64,000 nucleotides of DNA from positions 52,007,712-52,071,711 of the forward strand of contig OY744607.1 of assembly GCA_963556255.1 (NCBI GenBank), read 5' to 3'. This document shows, piece after piece, positions 22,311 through 32,271 of the stretch. The DNA comes from Allolobophora icterica (taxonomy: Eukaryota > Annelida > Clitellata > Crassiclitellata > Lumbricidae). Position numbers and translations under genes: made by a program. The notes beneath the pieces were generated by a model. The model did no database searches, was not told where the DNA came from, and saw only the letters and a list, made by a program, of their open reading frames with translations. The first letter of the stretch is position 1; every line of letters begins with the position of its first letter.

Positions 22311-24998
22311 ATGCCTAGTTATAAGTGTCAGTTGTGCGCTTATCAAACAATGATTCTTAAACGGTATGTCTTGCATTGTAAGCTGCACTCCAATACTGTT
22401 AATCAACGTTTCTGTTGTGGAATTCCTGGCTGCACAAGACAGTTCTCAACATATTCTTCCTTCAACTCTCATATTACACGGCTTCATGCTGAAACTAGGA
22501 AATGTGAGTCTGATAGCAGTGACAGCATCAAGTTTGTTTGCCCAATTGCTTTCTGCAAACAAATCTCTTCAAACTTAACAGGGTTTCTTGCCCACTTGAA
22601 ATGTCACTTGAAAAGTGGAACAGAGGTGTTTTGCCCATTTGTTAAATGCAAGAAAGCCTTTTCTGTCTTGTCAAGTTTTAAGTCCCATCTGTCACGAGCA
22701 CACAGGAGCTGGACTGCAAACTGTATTGATAAGCATTGCACTTTTCGTGATGATAACAACTACGATAACTCATGCAGATCTCCCCATGATGAAAGCTTAG
22801 CAGTACCTGAACTTGAACAAGAAACTGTACCCGAGTTTGTATCAGACTTGGACAACATGGGCAGTATTGAAACACCTATGTTGAACAAGCTTGCATTATT
22901 TTTGCTCAAACTTGAATCTAAATGCCTTGTTCCTGCTTCTACAATTCAACTTGTTCTTGAGGAATTAGCACACCTTCACCAACTCAATGCTGCATATACC
23001 TCTGACAATTTGTCACAGAAACTGAAGTCATTTGGTATTTCCAGTGAGATAACGGATAGCTTAGTGCACTGTGTTGAAACTGAACCACTTACTATGTTAT
23101 TGAACACCAATGGTCCATTGCATTCGGACCACTTACGCAAGACATTTTACAGGAAGTCACTCAATTTTGTTCCGCCTGTAGCAATCACTCTTGAAAACCA
23201 TGGTCGTAAGCAACAATTTCATTACGTTCCAATAAAACACACTTTGCAAGCACTATTTCAAGATACTTTCATTGAGAATGCCCTTAAGTTAGAGGCTAAC
23301 AGTCCAACTACTGAAAAACTGCAAGACTTGTGTGACGGTTTCTTATTTAAAAACCATGAGTTTTTTAAGGCCAATCCTGATGCTTTGCAGATAATTTTGT
23401 TTCAAGATGCTTTTGAAGTGGTCAATCCACTGGGCTCTGCCAGAGGTAAGCATAAAGTGCTGGGTGTATATTACACATTAGGAAATCTTCTTCCAGCAGT
23501 ACGTAGCAGAATCGACACATTACAGTTGTTACTTTTGTGTACTGAGAAGAACCTGCGTAAATATGGCCCAGACATTGTCTTTAAAGAGCTTATGAAAGAC
23601 TTAAAATCTTTGGAGACAGAAGGCGTTGATTTAGGCATCAAATTTGGCAACAGAAGAGCTGCAGTCGTTTTCATTTTGGGGGACAACCTTGGCAGCCATA
23701 CCATTGGTGGCTTTGTTGAAAATTTCAGTGGTCCAGGCCACTTTTGCCGTTACTGTCTGGCAACAAATGAGGCCATGGCTCGTGGTATGTTTCTTTCAAC
23801 TGCTTTTGACAGGAGAACACCAGAGAGTTATAATGCAGCCGTTTTACATGTACGCCACACATCATTAGCTAATTTTCAGGGTGTAAAGAAAGACTCTATC
23901 TTCAACAATCTTCTTCATTACCATGTATGCTCACCGGGACTCCCGCCCTGTCTTGGACATGATCTTTTTGAAGGAGTAGTGCCATATGACCTCACTTTGT
24001 TTTTGGCATATTTTGTCAATGTAAAAAAGTGGTTTTCCTTCCAGTTTCTGAATCGTAAGATTGAATTATATACATTTCGTGGCTCAGAAGCCAGAGATAG
24101 ACCTGCAGTGGTCAATGTCCAAACTGGAAAAATAATTGGACACGCTGTTCAGGTGTGGAATCTGCTGCGATTTCTGCCGTTCTTTGTTGGTACAAAGATT
24201 CCCGATACCAACGACAGCATTTGGCAGTTAGTTCTTGTACTACGCCGATTAGTTGAACTTGTTTGTTCTCCTGTAGTGACCCCTGAGATAATTGCTGAGA
24301 TGCAAGATGTTATGGAAGAATACCTTGAAGGCCGTGTTAGCTTGTTTCCACACGAGAAACTGAAGCCTAAGCACCATTTCCTCTCTCATTACCCTTACCT
24401 AACGATGATGTGTGGGCCATTAATACGCCTCTGGACTTTAAGATTTGAAAGTAAGCATTCATACTTCAAGAAGTGTCTCCGAAGTGCACAAAATTTTAAG
24501 AATGTAACGTTAACTATGTCTCACAAACATCAGTTAATGCAAGCCATGTATTCTGCGGGTAGTCTCTTCCGCATGTCAGTAGTTGATGACAGTGGTAGTA
24601 GCTTCCATTCTATTCTGTACGGGAAAAACATTCAGCTGTCATTAGCATCCCATCCACATTTGCTGGAAATGGGGAAAACACGTATGTGTGATGCAGTGCT
24701 TGTTGATGGCTTGCAGTTTAAAACATCCAATTTCGTTTTCATGCACCGTAACAATGAAGACAAACTTTTCTGTGGAGAAATTGTTATGCTTCTGGTTTAT
24801 AACAACTCTTCAGTATATGCAGTTTGTAATGTTAAGGAAACATTATTTGCCCATGATGTGGGATTGCTTGAGATAAGTGATACAGAATGTGATCCAGCTT
24901 GTAAGTGTGTACTTATAAAAGACCTGTTAGACCCATATCCGTATGAGGCATACAATATTGGTTGTGCTAGATACATAGCCATGAAGCATGCATTTTAG
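22311..24998 (+). CDS. C2H2 zinc finger / tnp2-like DDE transposase-derived protein, intact 895 aa
   Basis: The ATG at 22311 (context ATAGCAATGCC) opens one uninterrupted frame. Four C2H2 fingers lie at C6-H26, C36-H59, C77-H99 and C108-H131, so the N-terminus should bind nucleic acid. After a helical linker come LQDLCDGFLF and LQIILFQDAFEVVNPLGS (D366), LGVYYTLGNLLPAVRS, a GDNLGSHTIGGF block (D458), CRYC, and HDLFEGVVPYDL (H550, E554). The spacing and motifs resemble the tnp2 (Transposase_21) core of CACTA/EnSpm transposons, as found in large animal families; the catalytic roles of D366, D458 and E554 are inferred. No terminal inverted repeats were found, so it may be a CACTA-like element with decayed ends or a domesticated copy. 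It sits in the sense orientation in TLX intron 1. Its 3' coding end is partly duplicated at 25488-25750, and a diverged relative lies at 45553-45700. Confidence 0.8.
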   Translation: MPSYKCQLCAYQTMILKRYVLHCKLHSNTVNQRFCCGIPGCTRQFSTYSSFNSHITRLHAETRKCESDSSDSIKFVCPIAFCKQISSNLTGFLAHLKCHLKSGTEVFCPFVKCKKAFSVLSSFKSHLSRAHRSWTANCIDKHCTFRDDNNYDNSCRSPHDESLAVPELEQETVPEFVSDLDNMGSIETPMLNKLALFLLKLESKCLVPASTIQLVLEELAHLHQLNAAYTSDNLSQKLKSFGISSEITDSLVHCVETEPLTMLLNTNGPLHSDHLRKTFYRKSLNFVPPVAITLENHGRKQQFHYVPIKHTLQALFQDTFIENALKLEANSPTTEKLQDLCDGFLFKNHEFFKANPDALQIILFQDAFEVVNPLGSARGKHKVLGVYYTLGNLLPAVRSRIDTLQLLLLCTEKNLRKYGPDIVFKELMKDLKSLETEGVDLGIKFGNRRAAVVFILGDNLGSHTIGGFVENFSGPGHFCRYCLATNEAMARGMFLSTAFDRRTPESYNAAVLHVRHTSLANFQGVKKDSIFNNLLHYHVCSPGLPPCLGHDLFEGVVPYDLTLFLAYFVNVKKWFSFQFLNRKIELYTFRGSEARDRPAVVNVQTGKIIGHAVQVWNLLRFLPFFVGTKIPDTNDSIWQLVLVLRRLVELVCSPVVTPEIIAEMQDVMEEYLEGRVSLFPHEKLKPKHHFLSHYPYLTMMCGPLIRLWTLRFESKHSYFKKCLRSAQNFKNVTLTMSHKHQLMQAMYSAGSLFRMSVVDDSGSSFHSILYGKNIQLSLASHPHLLEMGKTRMCDAVLVDGLQFKTSNFVFMHRNNEDKLFCGEIVMLLVYNNSSVYAVCNVKETLFAHDVGLLEISDTECDPACKCVLIKDLLDPYPYEAYNIGCARYIAMKHAF

Positions 24999-25127
24999 TG
25001 ATGACCTCTATTTGCTGTTTTATACTCAATTTTTCTTTCTTTTCTTCATGACTGAATTAAGTTGTTTTCTCTCAGCATTCTGCGTTAAGGCTGGTTCACG
25101 AATTCAGCTGCACCATTCTTATCTCTG

Positions 25128-25487
25128 ATGTCATGTCATGTCATGTCGTCGTCGTCGCTTTGCGATGGTAGGCTACATGAATGGGTCAACATTGTCCAGC
25201 ATTTCCTATCTCGTACTGCAGCCATCAGTCTGGTTCCAGATAGTCCAATCCATTTTATAATGTTGTCAATCCAGGATATCCTTGGTCTGCCGCGGTTGCG
25301 AATCCCTTCTACAAGGCCTGTCATCAGGCTGCCTTCGATGTTGTCCTTCGGCTGCCGCATGATGTGTCCAAAGTATCTTAGCTTGCGGGTTCGGACAGCT
25401 TGTATATTTGTTCGGTGGTCATCCTTTTTGTCCATGGAATTCTTAGCAGCTTTCTCATGCACTTGTTCTCGAATGCTTGGATGCGTG
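25128..25487 (-). mobile_element. LINE 3' end, first segment, with ATGTC tail
   Basis: The minus strand encodes VRTRKLRYFGHIMRQ, then RGRPRISWIDNIIKWIG and LMAAVRDRKCW, and ends in SQSDDDDMT. The repeated TGTCA at 25128-25145 looks like the LINE's simple-repeat 3' tail. This is the C-terminus of a reverse transcriptase protein, lacking the RT core here. Confidence 0.8.
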
Positions 25488-25750
25488 TGATGCAGTGCTT
25501 GTTGATGGCTTGCAGTTTAAAACATCCAGTTTCGTTTTTATGCACCGTAACAATGAAGACAAACTTTTCTGTGGAGAAATTGTTATGCTTCTGGTTTATA
25601 ACAACTTTTCAGTATATGCAGTTTGTAATGTTAAGGAAACATTATTTGCCCATTGCTTGAGATAAGTGATACAGAATGTGTGATCCAGCTTGTAAGTGTG
25701 TACTTATAAAAGACCTGTTAGACCCATATCCGTATGAGGCATACAATATT
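25488..25750 (+). pseudogene. Duplicated 3' coding end of the tnp2-like gene
   Basis: It repeats 24686-24955 with a few substitutions, a 13-bp deletion (near 25653) and a 2-bp insertion. It is fused on both sides to LINE sequence and is not a gene. Confidence 0.85.
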
Positions 25751-27754
25751 GTCCAGCATTTCCTATCTCGTACTGCAGCCATCAGTCTGGTTCCAGATAG
25801 TCCAATCCATTTTATAATGTTGTCAATCCAGGATATCCTTGGTCTGCCGCGGTTGCGAATCCCTTCTACAAGGCCTGTCATCAGGCTGCCTTCGATGTAT
25901 ATTTGTTCGGTGGTCATCCTTTTTGTCCATGGAATTCTTAGCAGCTTTCTCATGCACTTGTTCTCGAATGCTTGGATGCCTTTCTCTTCTTCTTTCTTTA
26001 ACGTCCAAGACTCACATCCGTATGTTGCTGTTGGCCATGCCAATGCCTTCATCATCCGTAATTTGGTGTCATTATGAATTGACTTGTTCTTCCAAATTTT
26101 CGTTAGTTTAACCATGACTGCCATTCCCATGGCCAGTCTTGATTTAACATCGTCCTTGCAGTTCGCCTCTGCAGTTACTTTGCTCCCCAAGTACACAAAT
26201 GATTTTACTTGCTCCAGTTCTCCGGTGTCCACTTTTATCTCGAGTGTTTCTTCTATGCTCGTCATTACCTTCGTTTTTGTCGCGTTGATCAACATTCCAT
26301 ATTCTTTTGCTGCATTTTCGACTCGACTCACAATTTTTTGTAATTCTCTTGACGATGTTGCCACTAACACGATGTCATCCGCGTACCTGAGATTGTTGAT
26401 GGTCTTTCCACCAATCCTGAATCCCCCAGTGAACCCAGATAACGCTTTTCGCATCACCTGCTCTGCTAGTATATTAAACAGGCATGGTGAGAGGTTGCAT
26501 CCTTGCCGGACTCCTTTTTTTGACTCTGAACCATGCTGAAGTGTGACCGTCTGTCCTGACATTGGCGTGTTGTTGTTTGTACAGACTTCGTAATAATTGT
26601 GTCAATTGGGGCGGAAACCCCATTTCAAGCATGGTCAACCATAGTTGATTATGTCTAATCATATCGAAGGCCTTTGTAAAGTCGATAAAGCAAAGATACA
26701 CCGGTTGATTTCTTTCTTTTGCTTTTTCTAGTATAATTCTCAGATTCACAATCTGGTCTCGTGTGCCTCTTTTTGGTCTGAACCCAGCTTGTTCCTGTGA
26801 AATCTCTTCTTCTAGTTTGAGCTGCATTCTTTCCAAGATCACGCGTAGTAGTATCTTGCTAGCGTGCGAGACCAGAGCGATCGTTCTGTAGTTGCTGCAT
26901 TGGAGCGGGTCTCCCTTCTTGGGGAGTGGGATAAATGTTGATTGCGTCCATTCTTCTGGCCAGACTCCGCTCTTCCATACTGCTACACAAATCTCGTGGA
27001 GTTTGGTCATTGTCATTTCCCCCCCCCCAAACCTAAGTAGTTCTACGGCTACATCATCCGGGCCTGGTGCTTTACGTGCCGACTTCAACACTGCTCTTCT
27101 GATTTCATCTATCAATGGTGGTGGTTCTCTCTCTTGTGTGTCAATTTCTATTTGTGTGTTTTCATCTTCGTCATCGTATAGTTCTTCGCAGTATTCTTTC
27201 CATCTCTGGTTTACTTTCTCCGGTTCGACTAATTTCTTGCCGGTGTTGTCCTTTATAGCTGTTGTGCGGGGGCGAAATGATCCAGTCAGTTGCTTTACCG
27301 TCTGAAAAACAATTCTGCTGTTTCCTTTTCTTGCATTTTCCTCAAGCTCGTTGCATAATGTGTCCAGCTCCTCCTGTTTGTCCTTTCGCAATCGTTTCTG
27401 TACCTCAGTTCGTAGCTTCTTGTATTCTGAAGGTGATGTCGTCTTGACCTCTCGCTTCTTTCTTATTAGGTCAAAGGTGTCATTGGAGATCCAGTTCTTA
27501 CGTTTTTGATGATTTTTCTGTAGTGTCGCCTTAGCAGCCCCCATGGTGATGTCTTTTAGCTGTCGCCATAGTTCGTCTGGTGTGCATGGTTCGTCGATTC
27601 CTTCTAGTTCCTGGAATCTGTTTGTCACTTCGAGTTGGTACCGTTGTGCGTCTTGCTCGTTTCTCAGCTTCTCCAGATCTAGGAGGAGTGGTCTGTCACC
27701 TCGTTTCTTTTTGATGTAATATTTCAAAATTCCTGAGGCGTGCATTTCAGTCAT
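25751..27754 (-). pseudogene. Non-LTR retrotransposon reverse transcriptase (frameshifted, 5'-truncated)
   Basis: Two overlapping minus-strand frames make one RT protein. 27754-26530 holds IPLPKKGDPLQCSNYR, QEQAGFRPKRGTRDQI and VYLCFIDFTKAFD (motif A). 26560-25751 holds GVRQGCNLSPCLFNIL (motif B), LRYADDIVLVA (motif C, catalytic YADD) and a C-terminal NRGRPRISW region. A frameshift separates motifs A and B near 26530. No apurinic endonuclease domain is seen upstream. Compared with the segment at 25128-25487, about 63 bp covering RTRKLRYFGHIMRQ is missing. The clade (RTE, CR1 or other) cannot be fixed by eye. The LINE lies antisense in the TLX intron. Confidence 0.85.
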
Positions 27755-28323
27755 AAACTCTATTTTTAAGCATTAAAGCATTAAACTGGTAGCACTTTCG
27801 CTCTCAGCTTCAGAACTGGTCTGAGTGGTTGAGTGGGACAATCCACAATCGAACTCGGACGGGAAGTCAACAGTTGGTTAGCGCATGCGACAAGGGCTGA
27901 TCATATTTAGGTCTGAGTTGCACTCGTTGCCTTCTGTGTGATTTTGGTCCAACTGTGGAGGCTAAAGTGATTCGTAAGGAAATCAGACGAAGCCAACCTG
28001 ATTCGGACGGAATCCAGAAAATCAGACGAAGCCAAGCTGATCGGTATCCAGGTCTACAATACCAGCTGTGTCTACATCGGACGGTTTCTACCCAATCCTG
28101 GTGCCGTGAATTCGAGGAACAAGTCGTTCAACCAAATCGACAGGTCAAGTTCCGGATCGAGGTGACGGTGAAATAGTCGAAGTCAACTTAACCTGTTGGT
28201 GGTTTCGGTTTCAACAACGACTACAAAAGAAAAGAATACTGTTGTAAAAGATAAGTTAAACTTTTGTACACAGCATCTAAGACATTTTTTAGTTTTGACT
28301 GTGATTATTGTGATTTTTGTGGT
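27755..28323. other. Unassigned intron DNA between LINE and AAT array
   Basis: A directly repeated AATCAGACGAAGCCAA occurs at about 27979 and 28019. No protein family is recognised. Confidence 0.35.
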
Positions 28324-28373
28324 GATAATAACACAAATAATAATAATAATAATAATACAAATAATAATAATAA

Positions 28374-28404
<31 letters not shown>

Positions 28405-28428
28405 AAAAATAATAATAATAATAATACA

Positions 28429-28460
<32 letters not shown>

Positions 28461-28494
28461 AAATAATAATAATACAAATAATAATAATAATACA

Positions 28495-28562
<68 letters not shown>

Positions 28563-28677
28563 AAATAATAATAATAATAATACAAATAATAATAATAATA
28601 ATAATACAAATAATAATAATAATAATAATAATAATACAAATAATAATAATAATAATACAAATAATAATAATAATAAT
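28324..28677. repeat. Long (AAT)n array with ACA interruptions
   Basis: About 350 bp of AAT with ACAAAT or AAAAAT variants. All frames are open on both strands, giving poly-Asn or poly-Ile artefacts. Confidence 0.97.
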
Positions 28678-28986
28678 GTTGCTGCAAACCCAGGAGACAA
28701 TGTTACAATACCTATACACCTGTTGACAGAGAATGGGGAGACCCCTGAAACACAAACACAAGCTATACTGACTAACAATGACGTTTCAACAGAGCAGGTA
28801 ATAGGACTCCGAAGTGCTGTTCAATTTGAGTACAAATGTGTTGGGCAACGATTTCTGAAGTGCAGCTGTTCAGAGCCTGGACGCTGCGGGACAAATAGGT
28901 GCAAATGTTTCAAAAGCAAAGTCAAGTGCAACAGTCAATGTCAAGGCCCCAGCTTATTCAGGAGCGCTGATATGCTAATAATTTAG
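28678..28986 (+). pseudogene. Cys-rich (CXC-like) coding fragment
   Basis: The frame leaving the AAT array encodes FLKCSCSEPGRCGTNRCKC, then SKVKCNSQCQG. This C-x-C...C-x-C...C-x3-C spacing recalls tesmin/TSO1-type CXC modules found in some transposon proteins. The frame then runs into a SINE-like GCTTATTCAGGAGCGCTGAT and stops. Upstream residues match nothing recognised, and a fragment of a mobile element is likelier than a host gene. Confidence 0.4.
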
Positions 28987-29149
28987 AATTATGTAATGTG
29001 AAAATAGAAAAACTACTGTAGGCTTCGAGAACTGAACTTAAAATATGGTAATACAATCTTCAAATGTTAATCCTCTGAAAATAAGGTACGTGTGCATAAT
29101 AAACTTCGATTATGTTCCGCATTTTCATTTCAGGCAATCTGTCAAATTT

Positions 29150-29450
29150 CGTCATCAGATATCAGGGATTTTACAAAATCCTTGTTTTTTTCAGGATTTT
29201 GTAAAGTGCCTGAGTAAATCAGGAATTTTACAAATTGCCTCAAAATTTCAAGCATTTTACAAAATCCCTGATTTTACAAATTGCCTGCAACATATATAGC
29301 TTGTTTTTCCTTTTAAAAAATCAGTCATAAGTTGTGTGTGACTGTTGTTGGTGGTCTATGTGGCTTACAACTTTATTAAGTTATTTTCTCTCAGCGTTCT
29401 GCGCTGGTTTAGGAATTCAGCTGCATCATTTTTATCTGTGCTGTAATATT
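29150..29450. repeat. TTTTACAAAATCCCTG short-period repeats and a tnp2-element 3' piece
   Basis: At 29150-29290 the words ATTTTACAAA and TGCCTGA recur about five times. The stretch 29374-29445 (TTTTCTCTCAGC, GAATTCAGCTGCA) repeats the sequence downstream of the intact tnp2-like gene at 25057-25125. Confidence 0.6.
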
Positions 29451-29570
29451 CACAATTCCTTCACACCTCCATGTGTTTTCTTAGTTCTCACTGAGCTACT
29501 TCTTGTAATTCAGAATGGACGCTATGAAAGAACTTTTTATGTCTGCAATGTCATCGTTGGAAAGTGAACA

Positions 29571-30090
29571 TTGGATGGTTTTAAATATTTGGCTACCAAA
29601 ATTGGTGTCAAGTGTGTAGCTTCCACAATGGCCATAAAATCTGGGGTCCCCCAAGGGTTAATATTAGGCCCCTTACTTTTCCTAATATACATTAACGACC
29701 TAGCCTCAGCATCCATGGTATTCAAATTTATCCTAAGCAAACTCCAAAAATCAGCCCTCCGTACAATATTTAACACCCATTGGAAGGCTAGTACCAGACA
29801 CTTAATATCGCAACAACATCTTAACAATACACCAAATAAACACCTTTCAAAGCTTTCTCTTCATGTACAGCTTTCACCACAAACTCCTACCACCCTCCAT
29901 GGCCTCTTATTTTGAGATGGACATCCACCAACACCGTACACGCAATGCAACAAACTACCGCCCAGAATTTGCTCACGTAAATGCCAAATGGTTCTCAATC
30001 AAATGTTCCGGCCCAAGATTATGGAACGCCTTGCCAAATGAAATAATTTCCGCCCTGCCCATAAACAGGTTTAGGTCACTGTTAAAGTAA
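29571..30090 (+). pseudogene. LINE ORF2 remnant with internal deletion
   Basis: It encodes KSGVPQGLILGPLLFLIYIN (RT motif B), then jumps past motif C to KLQKSALRTIFNTHW and ends FSIKCSGPRLWNALPNEI with NRFRSLL. This is the RT and C-terminal tail of a CR1/L2-like LINE with the catalytic YADD segment deleted. An ATTG run at 30518-30538 may be its 3' tail. Confidence 0.85.
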
Positions 30091-30539
30091 CACCTCAGTT
30101 ATTCCCAATAACCACCCCGTACTTTTGCCTGATCATACCCCACAGTCAATCCTGAGTATATTGCCATAATTACTCCCCATAAATTGAGCTTCAACTAGGG
30201 GTTAATCATTGTCAAACACTGTCCTACACTGTGCTAACACTGAGATACCGGGCACTACCAAATTTCCATCCTGCTGTGTTACATAGATTTCACTTTTTAC
30301 TTGGAAACTGATATCTTGATCTACTTTAGAAATATTTTCTTAGTTAAGTTTATTATAAGTGTATGTTCATGTACACATCATAAGTTCTGCCAGTGAACCC
30401 GAGGTGCCCCATCTAGCGGGACTCCTCCCTTAGGGGTATCCCATTAAATACACCCAAGCCTACACTGTGTAAATCTGCCTGTCAAATTTATTGACCGTGT
30501 GTGTTCTAATAAATCGGATTGATTGATTGATTGATTGTT

Positions 30540-32105
30540 TGATAGCTGACCTCAATTTCGTTGATATCAAGAAAGATCGCATGGCATTCTTCTCCAGTTG
30601 ACAGCAGCAAGTTCGCCCATTTCCTGGCTTCATTCCGACAACTAGCTGGTAAGTGAATTTCATAATAGCTTCATTTGACCCAATTTTGGTGTTTCACGTC
30701 ACTGTCAAGACGATAGGTTTTATCTTTACCCCATCCTCTCCCATGCTGCATCGTCTCTGCAAACTTCATTCCCAACCCTCGCCATCCATGCGTAGTGGAT
30801 CCTCATCTCCGCAATGTCCCGGCATCTTAAATTAAGAAACATCAACACTTGTAACACTATCACTGAAAGCATATTATTAAGATGTCTGAAAGATAAACAC
30901 TAAAATGCTGTACCTCAGCTTGTTGTTTAATCCATGAATTAATAGCAGATATTGTATAGTGTCAGTAATCAACTGTGTTCGACAATTCTCGATTGTTCGC
31001 CCTGTCAAAGAAATACCCATTCCAATTATGACTCTATCGCCAGTATGGTAAGGATGGCACAGGCAACTGAAGCCAGCTTTGGTTACATAGTCGAATTCTT
31101 ATTTAAGTAGGCCATTATATCATCCAACAATTGTGAATATGAAAAGTAAGCGTCAAACTCAGTGTCAATGTTATTATCAACTTTTGCTGTGAACAAGTCT
31201 CCAAAAATGAGTTGCTTTCTGTTGGCTATTTTTTGGTTCCATGCTTGAAGCAGCATCGACACACTGAATTAGCGTGCTTCATCAGTTACTTTTCAAGTTT
31301 TCAGATGCTTACATTTGCCAATTTTAGTCGTTATGATTATCAGTCACTAAATCCTCATTCTATAGCAAGTTATATAAGAGATGCATATGAAGACGAAGTA
31401 CATAAATACCTTTCTTTTCTGTTCGGTATTTGATTCCTGGATGTCTCGATTGCATTTAGCAGATCCAGCGGCATGCAACTCTTCATTTCAAAGACCTCAG
31501 TTTTTTCAAAATAAGGCCAAATACTGATTGAACCACTGCAATTTGTAAACGAAACTCTTCAATTTTTTCTAGTTAGCTTTGCAACATCGCAATTTTCCAT
31601 TTTCGACCGTAAACTTGCAATACAAAGCAAACACGAAAATAAAGTACTGAGAGCAAATACAACGACTATTTTGCCATGGAGATGGCCCACAGATAATATA
31701 TTTAAGGAGGCAACATGTCCCAAGTCGCTATGTTAATAAGTAAGACGATTTAACTGAACGCTGATATGAATTAAAGAATAAATCAAATGAATAAATTATA
31801 TTTATGAACTCTGTTACCATTACTGCGGTAATACCGCCAATTCTTTACCCATCTCCACGGTAATAACGTACAAAGATTTTAAAAAATCGCGCTTTTACCG
31901 CAGCTTTTACATTCTACGCCATTACAGCGGTAACCGTTTCCGTGTCATTCTGCGGTGCTATCTGAAAATGATACCGTATTTATTTTGTATTATACTAGAC
32001 AAAGCATCTTTTCAAGATTTGGGTTTGAATCTGAATTTGAACCGGACCCATTTCGTCCTTTACTGAACCAAACCCTAGAAAACAACTTTACATTGTTTTA
32101 CAGTG
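30540..32105. other. AT-rich intron DNA, no gene recognised
   Basis: CGGTAA and TTACCG words cluster at 31815-31945, possibly one end of an element. Otherwise nothing is recognised. Confidence 0.35.
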
Positions 32106-32271
32106 GCTCCTCTTCCATATTCGCACTAAAACACTTAAAAGTCACGGCGCATCTGTAGATTCTCTTCACGTGATAACCAATGCAACCATTATAGCAAGAA
32201 CAATGTATGCTTCTCCTGCCTGGTGGGGCCTAGCTGACGAAAAAGACAAATCTCGCCTGGAACGCCTAATG
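32106..32271 (+). pseudogene. LINE ORF2 C-terminal fragment, left half, split by a hAT insertion
   Basis: The plus strand encodes KTLKSHGASVDSLHVITNA and MYASPAWWGLADEKDKSRLE, the typical YASPAWWG region of LINE ORF2 proteins. The frame is interrupted by the hAT element at 32272 and resumes at 34542. Confidence 0.82.

Noticed and set aside
28196..28761. Long poly-Asn / poly-Ile frames
   Set aside because: They are produced by the AAT array on both strands.
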